Assembly: GCA_002286855.1 (NCBI GenBank)
Contig: NRSV01000056.1
Coordinates: 62,001 to 126,000, forward strand
DNA from: Bipolaris cookei
Taxonomy: Eukaryota > Ascomycota > Dothideomycetes > Pleosporales > Pleosporaceae
DNA: 64,000 nucleotides
Direction: 5' to 3'
How positions within the stretch are numbered: the stretch's first letter is position 1; each line of letters opens with the position of its first letter. The position numbers were made by a program, and so were the translations under genes. This document shows positions 32,612 through 44,814 of this stretch, piece after piece. Below the pieces are notes generated by a model that saw nothing but the letters and a program-made list of their open reading frames with translations, had not been told where the DNA came from and searched no databases.

Positions 32612-33094
32612 ATGCCGCGACAACAACGCTCTATACGGACCTCTCTTGAAGGCAGAATAAGTCTTTCTATAGCATCCTATCGTAATAATTCAAATCAGTC
32701 TATCCACGCTCTTGAAAAAGCGTACAATGTGCCAAAATCAACACTATATACGCGCCTCCACGGTACCCAGCCACGATCAGAGACAGTCTCTGTTAACCGC
32801 AAGCTACAACATATTGAGGAGCAGCGTGGTTTTCCGCCCCATATTATTGACATGCGACAAATTGCAGACGCGTTACTCGTCGCGCGTGACCAAGATCCAC
32901 CTCCACAACCTGTAGGCAAGAAATGGGTATCGCGCTTCATCCAGAGCCAGCTGGAGCTTCAGAAGAAGTGGAGTAGAAGGCTTAATAGCCAGCGCGCTCC
33001 TTCTGAGGATCCTATCGCAATTACAGCCTGGTTCAAGCTAGTTGGGGAGACGCGCCAAACGTACACCACCTCCACTACAGACAACTATAGATAA
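32612..33094 (+). CDS. DNA-binding-only transposase fragment (family C)
   Basis: Uninterrupted frame of 160 codons starting at ATG 32612 with a good context (ACCACCATGCC). Helix-turn-helix psq-like part (SLEGRISLSIASYR, KAYNVPKSTLYTRL; residues about 10-55) and a CENP-B/Tc5-type second DNA-binding part (GFPPHIIDMRQIADALLVAR, KKWVSRFIQSQLELQKKWSRRLNSQRA; about 70-130). It ends where the DDE domain should begin. It could be a remnant or a produced DNA-binding protein; expression is unknown. Confidence 0.5.
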   Translation: MPRQQRSIRTSLEGRISLSIASYRNNSNQSIHALEKAYNVPKSTLYTRLHGTQPRSETVSVNRKLQHIEEQRGFPPHIIDMRQIADALLVARDQDPPPQPVGKKWVSRFIQSQLELQKKWSRRLNSQRAPSEDPIAITAWFKLVGETRQTYTTSTTDNYR

Positions 33095-33219
33095 CAACAC
33101 CGTATACAGTAGCCCAGCTTCAGCAGCAGGCAAAACTTCTTTAGGAGCGGCTACATCAACAATCACAAAGACAAATAAGCCAGCTTTTACGTCAGGTTAT
33201 TAAAGGCTGTCAAATAGCG

Positions 33220-33489
33220 ATGCAGTCAGCAACTATACTTGCTGAAGAGAATAAGAAGCTACGGCAGGGCGGTGAGCGCCAGCGACAAAATCAGGACGAG
33301 CGGCGTCAATATTTTGCTTCTGGTGGAGCGCTCCAGGTACAGCAGGCTCAGCAGTTCGCGGCAGAGATAGAAAGAGTGGTTGGAGAGGTTGAACAGGGTG
33401 AGGGCAGTCAGCGACGTCAGCGCGCGCCGCCAACGTGCACGAAGTGCCACGTTCAAGGACAAACTCGCGCTTCGTGCAGAGCTAAATAA
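33220..33489 (+). pseudogene. Transposase C-terminal fragment (family C)
   Basis: About 89 codons with a Gln/Arg-rich helical stretch and a terminal knuckle-like CTKCHVQGQTRASC. The position occupied by His in the C-x2-C-x4-H-x4-C knuckle is Gln, so zinc binding is probably lost. Confidence 0.65.
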
Positions 33490-33599
33490 TAAATCATATC
33501 TCTTAATTTTATCTTATTTTATTGTGTTGTTGTGAATCAACTACACAGAGCGTCGCGTCAGGTTGGGTAGGGCGTTCAGCTTACTGATCCTTGACGTTA

Positions 33600-36513
33600 T
33601 CTACAGTGATTTTCTAGCTGTGTCAAAGTCCTCTGGGATGAGGGATGGATTTTTTTCTTAAAGAAGTTACATTAGCGATTGATTCATGCAAGTACGTTTA
33701 TCCGTACCCTTGAGATATGTCTCGTGTCAATTATATTGAAAGAATGGTTACAATAGTGGTCGTGCAGTCGATCTTAGTAAATCTTTGTATGCCTGCATTG
33801 AATAGAATAGCGCACGACTATAGATTCCCTTATTACCCAGTTTGAGCTCCAGCATTTTAGGTGAGAGCCACGGAGACAAGAGTTGATACTTGAATGAAAC
33901 TTCTCATCATACAATGCAGAGCTCGAGTCTACCCGAATACAGTAACTGCAGCCGTGGCTTTGCCGTTAATATTGAACAATACACAGAGAAAGAAAGAAAG
34001 CTTGGTACTGGTTCAGTAGAAGGGTAATTTCCAATCATGTCAGGCCTATTGCAGGTAGGGTCAGGTACGCTTGCTCGGCACCGTACGTAAGGATCAGCTT
34101 TATTACCAACGACGGTACTGTTTCATGAATGAATCTGGGGAATTCCCTTTACCAAATGAGTGGCAAAAATACTTTGCTTCAAAATATAGTTCAATAGATT
34201 CAAGATTATTAAAGTGATAAACGACACTATACTCTTCCTGAACTCTGTGCCCACCACAGCACCCCCTCCAGGCGATGAAGCATGTATTCGACACGAACGA
34301 GTTTATAGTTATGATGAGGCCATTGATATAGCAACAAGTGCTATTTCGGCTGCTACGGTCATTCGTATTCGTATTGTCTTGGAGACTCTGGCACTGATAT
34401 GAATTTGCAATCGTCGGCACCTGATAAAACTAGGCCTCTTGAATTTCTGGATCATATATTTAATGTCTCATCATCACCATGGTTCTTGGCCCAGACCTTA
34501 ACCACGTGTTTGTCATACGGCAGATGCATTACGAACAAGCCCGGCAACTCAGATGAAGATGCCTGTAGCCTTGCATATGTAGCGCGATTTACATGTGCAG
34601 CGACCCGTACCATTCATCGTCGCTACTATCATCTGCATACGCAACACTAAAATCCAAGCGACGTATCTTGGCCCAGTGGTACCACCAAAGGAAGATCAGA
34701 AACCAAGAGGGATGAGCGTGAAGGGTTAGACGTGCATGTTGCCACTACAGGGCAGCTTGCTGCAATATCAAAGATGGCGATAGCCGGCGCCATGTCTTGT
34801 GGTATGTACCCATCTTCCGGCAAGTCTAAGGTACCGCGACTGAAAAGAAAACATGGTGCTCGCACGAAAATATCCCGACTGACTCGACAGTTCCCGTCTT
34901 TGTGAGACATTCTAGAGCAGTTGCAGCACGCTACCCGGCTCGTGTATTCAATACTTCAAAATTGTCCGCATGGCTTGTGTGACAATAGCGTTTCTCCACA
35001 GTCCCACAAAGGTAGTCATTTCCACAGACAGCCATGTCAGCCGCCTTCTTTTACTTAAAGGGCCGAATGAAGGATTTTGTAGTCGGGGTTCTGATATCCG
35101 GCTCTACCAAAATAAATCAGCCGCGGCAGTTATGGGAATAACATAGGGTTTCGGGATCATCCTATGTTACCAAGTAATTAGTCCCATAGGCTACATCGTT
35201 GTTGAAGTGAGGTGGCTCGAGAGTACGCGTTGTTGAGCCGACGTACGTAGCGTGCCAAGACGAGTCTTTGAGGGCTTCCCCACCGCTTTCTTCTCAATCT
35301 GTCAAAGAAAAGGCGTAAGCCACGATGCCCATATATCGACTTTCCCGTGGCAGATGGCAAAACTAGTTCATATGGATCGAGATACATGACAAGTACAGAC
35401 AAGTTTGCACATTACTTTTTCCAGAAGCGTGTTTCATCGCAGCGCGCTATTTTGCGAGCGTCAATTCCCACCTTGTCCGACTGCCGACATATACTAGATG
35501 ACAACGGCCGAACTGCAACAAACGTATCATGGGTGCTTGAAAGGAACCGGAAACGTCACCCGGGTCTCCTACGTCCTGCATATCATCATGATGTTGGGAA
35601 TTCGGAAGGATACCTGTTCGTTAGCCTACCGATCACGAGGAAAAGCAAAACGTTGCTCGACCACCTTTCCAGGGGGAAATGAGCCTCCCTCCACGTACGC
35701 TCGAGATACACAAACCTATCTGTTCTTTTTCGACTGTTCTTTTGGGAGCATCCTACAAAATCTCCTGGCTCAAGCCCCCAAGCCACCATCCGTATCGTCG
35801 GAAAAGTGTGGTGTGGCAAATGCATAAGCACGCTTGTCAACGAGATGAAAAACTTCCGCTGTGTTCATGGCGCATGGGTGTAGCTATCATCCTGATCAGA
35901 ATCTATGCTATCGCGGGGACGGACTTGGAGAAGTGAACCTGCAGTAGTGTGTTAAAAAAAGCACATTACTTGTCTTGGTTCGGAAAAAGCTACCTACATG
36001 GTGCTGGGATCAAGGCGAGCCCTGTAGAAAAGCACGCAACTGCTAAAAGTATGGGGATAACCCGTGGCCAATCTCATGCCAGAATCCAGCACCACCGGTG
36101 CTATGTTGATGTGGCTCTTTGGGACGCTAACGACCCCGTAGACCAGGGACAAGTCTTATATGCCCAAAGCTAGCATCCAGCTCCCCCACTCGCGTACCTT
36201 ACATGCAGACACCAAGCACTTGTATGGCCCGCACCGTGCATATGCTGCCCCTGGTTCATTCTAGAGACGCCTATGAAGAGCTGTGAACCATGCGTACCTA
36301 CGCAGTATTACTGGGGTTTAAACGCCATGTTGTATCCGTCTTATGAGATACCCTCCTCTAGATACCCTGATCCCTCCACTCCAACTCCACATTCACACAC
36401 TCCTTTCTTCTCTTCAAACATTCGTTTCGACATTCCTCCTCTTCTGAAGCCTCTTTGGTCAAGCTGCATAACCTCCAGCAAACGTCAGTACACCACTACA
36501 TTCTCATCACACC
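33600..36513. other. 2.9-kb AT-richer stretch without a readable gene
   Basis: Only short open frames broken by stops on both strands. A few minus-strand pieces (35586-35840, 35178-35402) look mildly protein-like but do not join into anything I recognise. Probably degraded sequence plus the promoter of the next gene. Confidence 0.45.
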
Positions 36514-38256
36514 ATGGGTGGGGATGCAAGAGCAGTCTCGTCTTCAGCACTGCCTCATGCTTCACTCGCCCATGACCAGGGACCTCTTCACCTTGCTATC
36601 ATTGTCACACTCGTCTTGATTGCGCTCGTCATCTACTCATTAAGGGTATTTACACGTGCAAGGCTACTTCACTCATTTGGTTTTGATGATGGACTCATGT
36701 TTCTGGCTGCGGTATGTTAAGACTAACGACATAAGCGCTACACAACTGATATCTTTAGTAGCTGTGCGCAATAGGCGTTTTCGTTACATTTACTGGATTA
36801 GTAGAGCTAGGCCTCGGACGAGAAGATCGAGATACTGCGTCCCCAGTTGAGAGCGAACGGTTGGGTCCATGGATCTGGGCACTAAAATCAGTCTATATCT
36901 TCGGGCTTGGGCTGGTAAAGCTGTCGGCTGCCTTCACACTCTTGCCCGTGTCCAACTCCAGATTCCACGCCTATGTATACATTTGTCGCGGAGTCCTAAT
37001 CATTGGAATTATGTGTAAGTTTATGCAGGAAGAAACGAGACGGAGAGGCGCCAAGCTAACGTGAATAGTCTTGATATTTTGGCACACACTTGAATGGTTC
37101 ATCTCAATTCTCATTCATTGTATGCCTCTTGTCGCAGCTTGGAACTTCTCATACGGCGGAAACGCAAAATGCATGTCGCAAATCGAATCTCAGCATTGGG
37201 CTATGGCAAATTATGGTGAGCGACACGCTTTTTATCCTAGTGAAACTATACTGACGCTGTATATCAGTAACCAATGCAACTTCCAGTCTCTTACTGGTTG
37301 TACTTGCGATCCCTACCATCCTCGGCTCATCTTTCAAAATCGGCGTCAAAGTATACCTCGCACTAGCAACTGTGTTGGCGCTTTTGTACGTCCAAGTCCT
37401 CTCATAGTATGTTCAGTTCGGCTAATATCTCCATAGTTCATGCGCAGTTGCCATAATTCGAAGCCGAATGGTTATTACTTCCTGGGCTGAAGTAGGGGAC
37501 CGAGGCAGATACGATTTGTCGTTCATGACCTGGGGCACTGTCGAACTCACGACAGCTATGATAGCCGTAAATCTTGGTACCTTGATACCTCTTAGTGGAG
37601 CCATCAAATCGCCAACAACAGAGCCTCAGACTCGACGCTCCCCCCCCAAAATCTCCGGTCCGGTAGCGGGAAGCGCTGTCCATGTATCCCATGGCGATGT
37701 TGACTCCATCTTCAATACTGAGCCTAGCGCCTCCTCTGAATTAAAGTCGCACAACAGTCGATACTCTGGTCAAACAATCATGTATCGACCCAACACTGCA
37801 TACTTTCCCACAAGCTACACCCACCCCGGTCTTACGCGCTTCCACGACGACGAGTCGAACTTAGATTTCGACATCGAAACCCCCTCCACCCGGTCGACAC
37901 GCAAACTGAGAAAACCATTTCCGCCTTCACGCTTCTCTGGATCGACGACATACACGGTTGACACGCGCCGAATAAGTGATTGGTCGCAATTAAGTGGATT
38001 CACATACTACTCGCATGCATCGTCGCCTGAGTTCAGCAACCCACAAGAGAGCACAAACAGGATGTCAGTTGGTCCAAAGGAGTTGGATGAATTTAATATA
38101 CACTCCGGGAGAGATTCAGGGAGCGGGAGTGGGAGCAGTACAAGTGATCAGAACCAAGAGATTCGTGTCGTTTCTGACGAAGAGAGAAGGAGCGGAGGGT
38201 TTCCAACAATCTTCCTGGAAGACGACGTGAGGCACGTATACAGCCCCAGGTGTTAA
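36514..38256 (+). CDS. Rhodopsin/SAT4-domain integral membrane protein
   Basis: Fungal seven-transmembrane family (often annotated Rhodopsin domain or PTH11-related), plasma-membrane proteins of mostly unknown ligand. Exons 36514-36711, 36762-37014, 37069-37215, 37268-37385 and 37437-38256 (introns 50-54 bp) give 511 aa. The family signature RVFTRARLLHSFGFDDGLMFLA is in exon 1, LGLGRE and WALKSVYIFGLGLVKLSAAFTLL in exon 2, a helix FLIFWHTLEWFISILIHCMPL in exon 3, and FMTWGTVELTTAMIAVNLGTLIPL in exon 5. A Cys-rich CFG extracellular domain is absent, so it is not a classical Pth11 receptor. The C-terminal 230 residues are a Ser/Thr-rich cytoplasmic tail. Convergent with the DUF1996 gene. Confidence 0.88.
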
Positions 38257-38666
38257 AAAATTGAGAAAGAAGACGGATTTGAGACATGTGATGGGGTTTT
38301 TTTTAGAAGACAGCCGAGTCCGCAAAACAATCCATGCGATTAGCGATAGCGGACAACAACCCAACACCCAAGCGAGGGTGACTTACATGCGACAACTGCA
38401 TTCCATTATTTTCCTTTATCAACACGAAAATCGACACTATCGGAACATTTTTCCTTACTTTGTGCGAAGGCGCCAACATATTAGAGTCCTACTCATTCAC
38501 GCGAATATCTCCTATTACCATTCTTACCAAGCTCCCTTAGTATATCATCAGCGTCAGATATTTAGTATTAGAACGAAGAAAATCAGAATTTCGTTTTCTC
38601 ATTCTCTAGAATACAATTTCACACTCATATGCACCCGTGATCGAAAACTCAGTGAAGTTGAAGCGA
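38257..38666. other. Convergent 3' intergenic region
   Basis: AT-rich spacer between two 3' ends; nothing recognised. Confidence 0.5.
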
Positions 38667-40060
38667 TCAGGTCCAGCGTTTCTTGATGTACTGCGCTTGA
38701 TAGCCACCAGGTAGCTCGGTAACCCAACTATCAATGTCTTCGTCAACTACGCGCGGTACGGTGCATTTGTTCATAGCAGCTGCATCTTGTGTCTTGAGTG
38801 TGGGACAATTGACATAGCAAGGGGAATCGAGGGCTCGCTGTAGCGCGTCGCCTTTCCAGCCGAATATATAGTCGCCGTGGTTCGCGTAGCCAGTCCTATT
38901 TGGTAGCATGAATAGTTAGTAAACTGTGGTACGAAGCAGTGTAGATACTCGATTTGGGACGGGAAAAAGAAACGTACCTGTCGCCAAAACTCCAGACAAA
39001 CGGCTGACTGCCGTCTTCAGGCCATTTATCTAGGTCATTGAACCGACTCGTATCCCAGACGACTTCGTAGAAGAGCTGGCTCATTCGGACGGGATGGCTG
39101 GCTGGACAGGGCCCACCGGATTCAAAGGTCCCATGTTCGGGATACGCCATGTGTGCCATGTGGTCAGGAGAATCGAGGTTTTTACCATCCCAGCAGCTAA
39201 CATCGTCATTAGCAAAGAATGTAGCTTGAGAAACATATGAAGGGAGCAAAGGTCTGCTTACGTAGGAAAGCGAACAGCAGTCATGATGCCGGCTTTACAC
39301 GGTTTATCTGGGAAATCGAGGGTTTGCGGATCGCGGGTGTCGATATGGTCGAGACAGGTAAATGTCAGTTGTCTGAAGCGTTCGGCTTCTTGCTTCGAGC
39401 GTGCATTCACGTCCCCGATGAACATGCGAAAGCCCTGGTGTTGTCAGTCGACTGTGATGCACCTGATAGAGGTGCAGGCCCAGAGAGTTTGACATACTGG
39501 TTGGAAGGCTTGGACCTTTGATGTTTGTTGAAAGTTGTAGAGTCCATCTTGCATGTAGTATACTGTCATTCCTCCGTTGACGCCGTTGAAGCCTGAGTTT
39601 GGAATTTGGGGCACGCGCTTGTATGTGCCATTTCTGGCTTTGAAGTAACTATAGTGTTTGCTATTAAGGGCTTTCTAAAAGTAGAATTGGGAGTCTTACA
39701 GAACGGCTGTCCAGTAGTTCTGCATGGAGCTTAGTGGAAGATTTTGGGTGAACATTTTGCAAGTTTTACTCACGGAGAAGTCCTCGCTGAATTGGCAAGA
39801 TGTGCAAGTTGACTCGCCTGGCACGTCTTTCTCCGGATCCATGGTTACGTTGAAGGAATCCTGTGCATGCTTAGCCTTCCTGAATCACAGATGATGGGTT
39901 TGCGTACCCCTCCGAGGATTTGGTGAAGATGCGGAGAGGGAGCTTGACCGGGCGTGACCAGTGGGTCTAATCTATCAATGACTAGTTGGGCGCAGGGAAA
40001 ACGTAGCAGTGTTATTGCAGGAGAAGCAAGTGCAAGAGTTGTAGCGCGAAAAAACCTCAT
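38667..40060 (-). CDS. DUF1996 secreted protein
   Basis: Fungal secreted or wall-associated protein of unknown biochemical role. Seven exons: 40060-39908, 39860-39774, 39719-39700, 39648-39498, 39434-39262, 39196-38978, 38895-38667, total 343 aa; every junction keeps the frame. Signal-like N-terminus (MRFFRATTLALASPAITLLRFPCAQ), then the DUF1996 start RLDPLVTPGQAPSPHLHQILGG. Further hallmarks: CTSCQFSEDFSNYWTAVLYF, GGMTVYYMQ, CWDGKNLDSPDHMAHMAYP, CPASHPVRMSQLFYEVVWD and HGDYIFGWKGDALQRAL. Cysteines at these positions probably form disulfides. The 20-nt third exon is the shortest. An upstream in-frame extension to 40261 was rejected in favour of the signal peptide start. Confidence 0.9.
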
Positions 40061-41217
40061 GTCGGCCGAAAAATGAGAGGGTTTCGATGTGAATATTAGA
40101 AACGGACGAAGATCAGCTCTTTGCCGTTGAAAGAGACCTTGTACAGTCCGACTGAGTTTTGCAAGGCTAAAAAGATCAAACACGGCAGTTTCATATAGTT
40201 TATGTTTCAAAGATATTCTCTGGAACTGATGTGGGCAGCACTGCACAATATTTAGTTGCAAGATAAAAATAGCGCTTGGTTTCCCGCGTGGGAAAGGCGA
40301 TCATCATTGTAGGATGCATTGCTCCGATGGCCCAGCTACCCGTGTTACTTTCCGCTATCTTTCGAGCCAAGTGCAGTTTATGTGGCGTACCAATCTACTG
40401 TGCTGGGCGTTGAGGTCTCCTGATCAGTTTCTGATAGGTAGTTAGGTCTTGGACCTCCTCAACACTCCTGTCTGGTACAATGTACTTACGGTCGTCAACC
40501 GGAAATCGCGGAATTAGCATTTACTGGCCCTAAATGACCACTTTCATTAAGTGTTCCATCCTATTCAGCTGTTCTTAATGATCAACATTCATCTAATGGT
40601 ACATGTCTTGACTTTGCTTCGGCAGTTGTACTGAACAGTGGGAGAGCGGAGGACGCCCCACCTATATGGCAACAGTTCATTGAAGTGGAAAGATGTAACT
40701 GGCTCTGACTACACTGCATCATATTAACATTGGTGGATGTCCAGACAAGGTTTCACAAGCCTCAATCTATTCTATTTTACCGATGCGCTAAGTTGTGGGG
40801 TCCTCTCTTGGGTGTTGTCTATCACCATTTTTAGTGATTGCAGGTAGTTATCATCGCATCCTACTAAGATCAGATGAGAAAACGCATTTCATGATTGGAG
40901 GAATTCATGGTCCCAAGTCGGGGCTCTCGGAAGTCCCAAGGGCTTGTAAACACGCACTGATGATACCGCCGTGGGGCTATGGCCGGTTGAATATCGAAAT
41001 GTTGAACAGAGACACGAGAGGCTATGAGAAAAATATCCAGATACATTGTCATGCTATCTGATGGTATTACAACCGATGTTTGTAGATTGCAATTACCGGA
41101 ATCCCAGATATCCTTCTAGAAAGACAGATTTTTGCGGTACCCACAGCTTTCATAACCCATTTTGTTGTCAGCTCATTGAAAACATATTGTTACACCATCT
41201 ACCCTTACATAGCGGCC
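40061..41217. promoter_or_regulatory. Divergent intergenic region, DUF1996 / eqolisin-like gene
   Basis: About 1.15 kb separating two genes for secreted proteins on opposite strands; presumably both promoters. No open frame of interest. Confidence 0.5.
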
Positions 41218-41944
41218 ATGAAACCCATCAACCTTCTCAGCGCTACATGCTGGTTATCATTCGTATCTGCCGCCTTTGATTACAATAGAGGAGGAGCGGT
41301 ACTCAAGGCTCCTGACGGCGATTCGTTCCAAACGGTTACCGGCACCTTCAATATCCCAAACTTGTCCGGCTCGAACCGACTATCGATATGGGTTGGTATT
41401 GGTGATGGGCTGGAGCAGAACAACATTCTCAGTGGTGGCGTCGTCTACAACAGCACTCTGAAGAGTTTTGCTTCGTACTTTCCAGACCTAGCAACAGATA
41501 CGACTGCAGCTGTTCCAGTCGCAAATGGCGATTCGATCACTGTCACGGTCAATGTTACACTGACAGGTGGCACGGTGGAGATCGAGAACAATACGCAAAA
41601 CAAGAGGACGACACAGGCTGTCGTGGCACCAGCAGGCGTTGAGCCAAGTTCATTGACTGCGCTAGCGGCTGATTGGTTTGTTCAAGCCTACCAAGTGATT
41701 CCTGGTGAACTTGTAGCAATGCCAGACTTCGGCACGGTGTCTTTCACAGCCGTGAAGGCGACGACCAAGGGTAGGGTAGATGTACAAGTCTCAGGAGCTG
41801 GCCGCTATGAGATCCAGGGGACTAGTGGACAGGTTAGTATTTATGTAAAGTCGTCTACCTTAGCTAATTCTTGACTAGATGTATTCTCGAACGACAGTCT
41901 CCGACGCAGGTATCTCGGTGCAGAGACAAACCGTGTGGAAGTAG
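41218..41944 (+). CDS. Eqolisin-like (peptidase G1) secreted protein
   Basis: Peptidase family G1 are acid-active fungal proteases using a Gln/Glu pair. Exons 41218-41832 and 41879-41944 (46-bp intron) give 226 aa. A signal peptide (MKPINLLSATCWLSFVSA) is followed directly by the mature-type beta-sandwich: FQTVTGTFNIPNL, IWVGIGDGLEQNNILSGGV (the Gln corresponds to the catalytic one) and MPDFGTVSFTAVKA. The expected A-E-W-I-V-E block reads ADWFVQAY, so the Glu positions hold Asp and Gln. There is also no recognisable propeptide. It may be an inactive or divergent relative. The longer start at 41176 would place a tail before the signal peptide and was rejected. Confidence 0.8.
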
Positions 41945-42316
41945 ACGAGCATAGTTATTTGCTATCAGTTACTGTAGAGGGGCTTTTCGGGTCACGTCGT
42001 CCATCATTTTGGCCAGCCAAGCGTATATATGGAAGTAAAAGCGCCAGGGTCATGTCTCATCGTGGATAGATGTCTGGATCTGTGCTGAATTGTAGCGTCT
42101 TCATGAGTAGTCGTCCTTTATAGCGCATTCTTTGAGATTATTAGAGGTGATCAGAGAAAAATGAGGGTTGTTATCACTACTAAATGTAAGAGTTGTGACG
42201 AGCAGAGAAGATGTGGTCTAAAGCTGCTGCGGGATATCGATGACGTGCCCCTCCCACTCCACACTTTCTGACGCGTCGCGACACCTCGTCCATAGCGCGT
42301 GTGACAGGCGGACAGG
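41945..42316. other. Intergenic: eqolisin-like 3' flank and HUS1 promoter
   Basis: 372 bp; nothing recognised. Confidence 0.5.
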
Positions 42317-43598
42317 ATGCGCTTCAAGGCATCAATACAGAACATTACGACTTTTACCAGTATATTTTTAAGGTCGTCAAGAATGACGAGATCGCTGACA
42401 ATTACACAGAGCTCACAGCATCGCTTAATTCGCTCGGTCCGCTTGCGTGGGTCAAACTGAGCGAGGAGCAGGTATGCTTCACAATTATACCAGAACAGGG
42501 CACCCAAGTATGGGCGTAAGTCTACTGTCTTGTTTCATTTTTGTCTCTTGTTCTAATCAAATATAGTGTTCTTTCTATTGTAAGCGTGGAGAAGACTGGT
42601 CGACAAAAGCAGTGCCTTAACATGTAGCGCAGGACTCCATCTTTGAAACCATCAGCGTGCAATCAGCAGCGAACAATGTCATCAACCTTGAAGTACCGCT
42701 GGCATCACTGAATCGCGCTCTGAAGTCAGCAGTTAATGCGACATCAGCTCAAATACGTCTCACCAAGAAGGATAATCTGCCTATGCTCGCTCTCACCATT
42801 GTCACCACCACATCGTCCAACGCATACAGCGCCTTCCCGACAGGCAATAATGATGGCTTCGATACTGCCTTTGACAGTGACTTTGGCGGTGGAAATCGTG
42901 AGACGATCGTGACCCAAGAGATACCCGTACGAGTCCTCGCGCCAGACACAGTCGCTCATTTGCACGAGCCTGCTTGCCGGGAGCCAGACGTGCACATTAT
43001 ACTGCCGCCTCTAATGCAGCTCAAAAGCATCAGCGACCGATTTACCAAGCTAGCGCTCGCAGACACAAAGACAGGTAGCACCACTACTTCAGCCAGAACG
43101 CGCTTGGAAATCGCAGCAAATATGCATGGCTGTCTCAAGATGAGCATCAGATCAGATGCCATGAACATCTCATCCATTTGGACTGATCTCAACAATCCAG
43201 AACTGGATCCAGGTCACGTGGCAGGGGGTGAGAATGGCATTGCGGAGCACCCTAGTACGCGCATGAAGCAGCTCGGGAGCGCCGATGGACGAAGCGATGA
43301 AGGCTGGGCTGTTGTGCGTATTGATGGCCGTGACTGGAGCAAAGTCATGAGCGTCGGTAGACTGGGTGGGCGGGTTATTGCATGTAGGTGGCTCCCATAC
43401 ACGGCACTTATTACCCGTTATCATGCTGACTTTGCGCAGGCTTCTGCCACGAGCACGCTTTGATCTTATATGTTTACTTGCCTAACAACAATGGCGAGGA
43501 TGAGTCGGTCTTGACAGTACGTTATATTTCCCTCCACTGATTTACTGAACAGATTACTCACTTGAACATAGTACTTTATTAGCTCCTATAGCGTATAG
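42317..43598 (+). CDS. HUS1: Checkpoint clamp subunit HUS1
   Basis: Subunit of the Rad9-Rad1-Hus1 (9-1-1) sliding clamp that is loaded at damaged DNA and activates the checkpoint. Six inferred exons: 42317-42359, 42410-42515, 42567-42579 (13 nt), 42633-43383, 43440-43516, 43572-43598, total 338 aa. The N-terminus assembles as MRFKASIQNITTFTKLTASLN, the classic Hus1 start; then LGPLAWVKLSEEQVCFTI, the micro-exon AVLSI, and NVINLEVPLASLNRALKSA. The C-terminal part has FCHEHALILYVYLP and ends YFISSYSV, the last clamp strand. The open frame alone would start at a spurious upstream start codon; the ATG at 42317 is supported by the family start. Confidence 0.93.
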
Positions 43599-44814
43599 TC
43601 ATCAGTCACGAGTATCTTTCCAGTCACCACTTAGTACTACCACCCCTAGGAGAAAAGAGACCCTGTAATCCGCATACTATTACGTAAATCCAAGCCACGT
43701 TGTTAAAACTGCATCATGCAACCTCGCATCTCCCCACTGCCCACTTAGCCTTACGCGTCCGCGGGACCCAACTACGCAGATCAGTCATGCAAAGCAACTC
43801 AGACGCCATTAGCCTGGGAGAACAGCGCCAAACCAAAGAATCAAACAACGAGTTCTGAGACTAACTAAATGCACTCTTTTGACTGTATACTTCACGCTGT
43901 TCGCATCAACCGTACTTCAAGCCCAAAGCGACTGGTATCGTTCCCCACGTTACACTAAAGTCCAAAATAAATCCCCATCCCCCGCCTACCCCCGTACACG
44001 CCCCCATCCCCAATTACGCCTCGCCTCGTGGCGCAAGTACCAAGCGGAGCGCCCCATCCCATCGCACCGGGAGCCCGGGAGGCGGAATTGCAGAATGCGG
44101 TGTCTCGGGTTCGATACGAACATGTGTTTGGTCAGGGACGCTACTATCGAGCTATGTAACAGTGTAACACTCCGTGAGGCTATGAGTGTACATGAACGTC
44201 TGTAGATCGCCTATCTCTTCTCGCAGTTGCCAAAAATGAGTACATATGAGTCGAAACACATCACTGCGAAAGTCAAACGTGATACCCACCACCTCCATCC
44301 AACAGCCCTCACTTCCTCGGGTATCGGGACATAATCCAAGCAAAAAAAATTCTGGGCGTTCGTCCCATCCCACCTTCTACTACATACTACTGCCTACAAT
44401 CCGCATAACCGCACTCCCACGTGTCGTCCCCCAGTCACCCGTCCTTCCCACCCTTCAAAGAAAAAAAAGCACCCAAAATAACCTCCTCGCATCGATAAAA
44501 TGACCCCAAATACCCCCGGGTTAGGATAAGCGCAAGGCCCCAAGCTGACGACGCGTTCGGGGATCCGAAAATAAACTACCACATGCTCGCTCTGGGCTCA
44601 CGCACCCACAGCTGCTGAATGCCCTAGCCAATGAGAAGGGAGTGCATGTCGTAAAAGAAAGCAAGAGTTGCCGGTTTGGGCGGATGCAGCGTCATGTCAG
44701 CGTAGCCGGGGGTGGGGAGTCATATTAGGATCAGTCAGTCAAGTCGGTCAGTCAGCCCTACAAGCGCTTGTCGCGCTTGTTTTTTTTTGCGTATCCGGAC
44801 AAGTATATGTGTGT

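Larger units (their letters stand above)
32528..33599 (+). mobile_element. Internally deleted pogo-like element (family C)
   Basis: Inverted termini TAACGTCAAGGATC...AAGCTGAACGCCC...CCTGACGCGAC at the left (32528) and the mirrored form ending GATCCTTGACGTTA at the right (33599), with TA at both ends. The left terminus has a 16-bp internal duplication (AATATCAGTAAGCTG-like). The 1072-bp body encodes a transposase N-terminal part and a C-terminal zinc-knuckle part only; the catalytic DDE region is deleted, so it is non-autonomous. It lies 277 bp from tRNA-Arg. Confidence 0.85.

Noticed and set aside
36514..38256. Pth11-type receptor call
   Set aside because: No N-terminal cysteine-rich extracellular domain; the FGFDDGLMF signature fits the general SAT4/rhodopsin-like family.
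44090..44140. Possible tRNA T-arm (GGGTTCGATACGAAC)
   Set aside because: No acceptor or anticodon stems can be paired around it.
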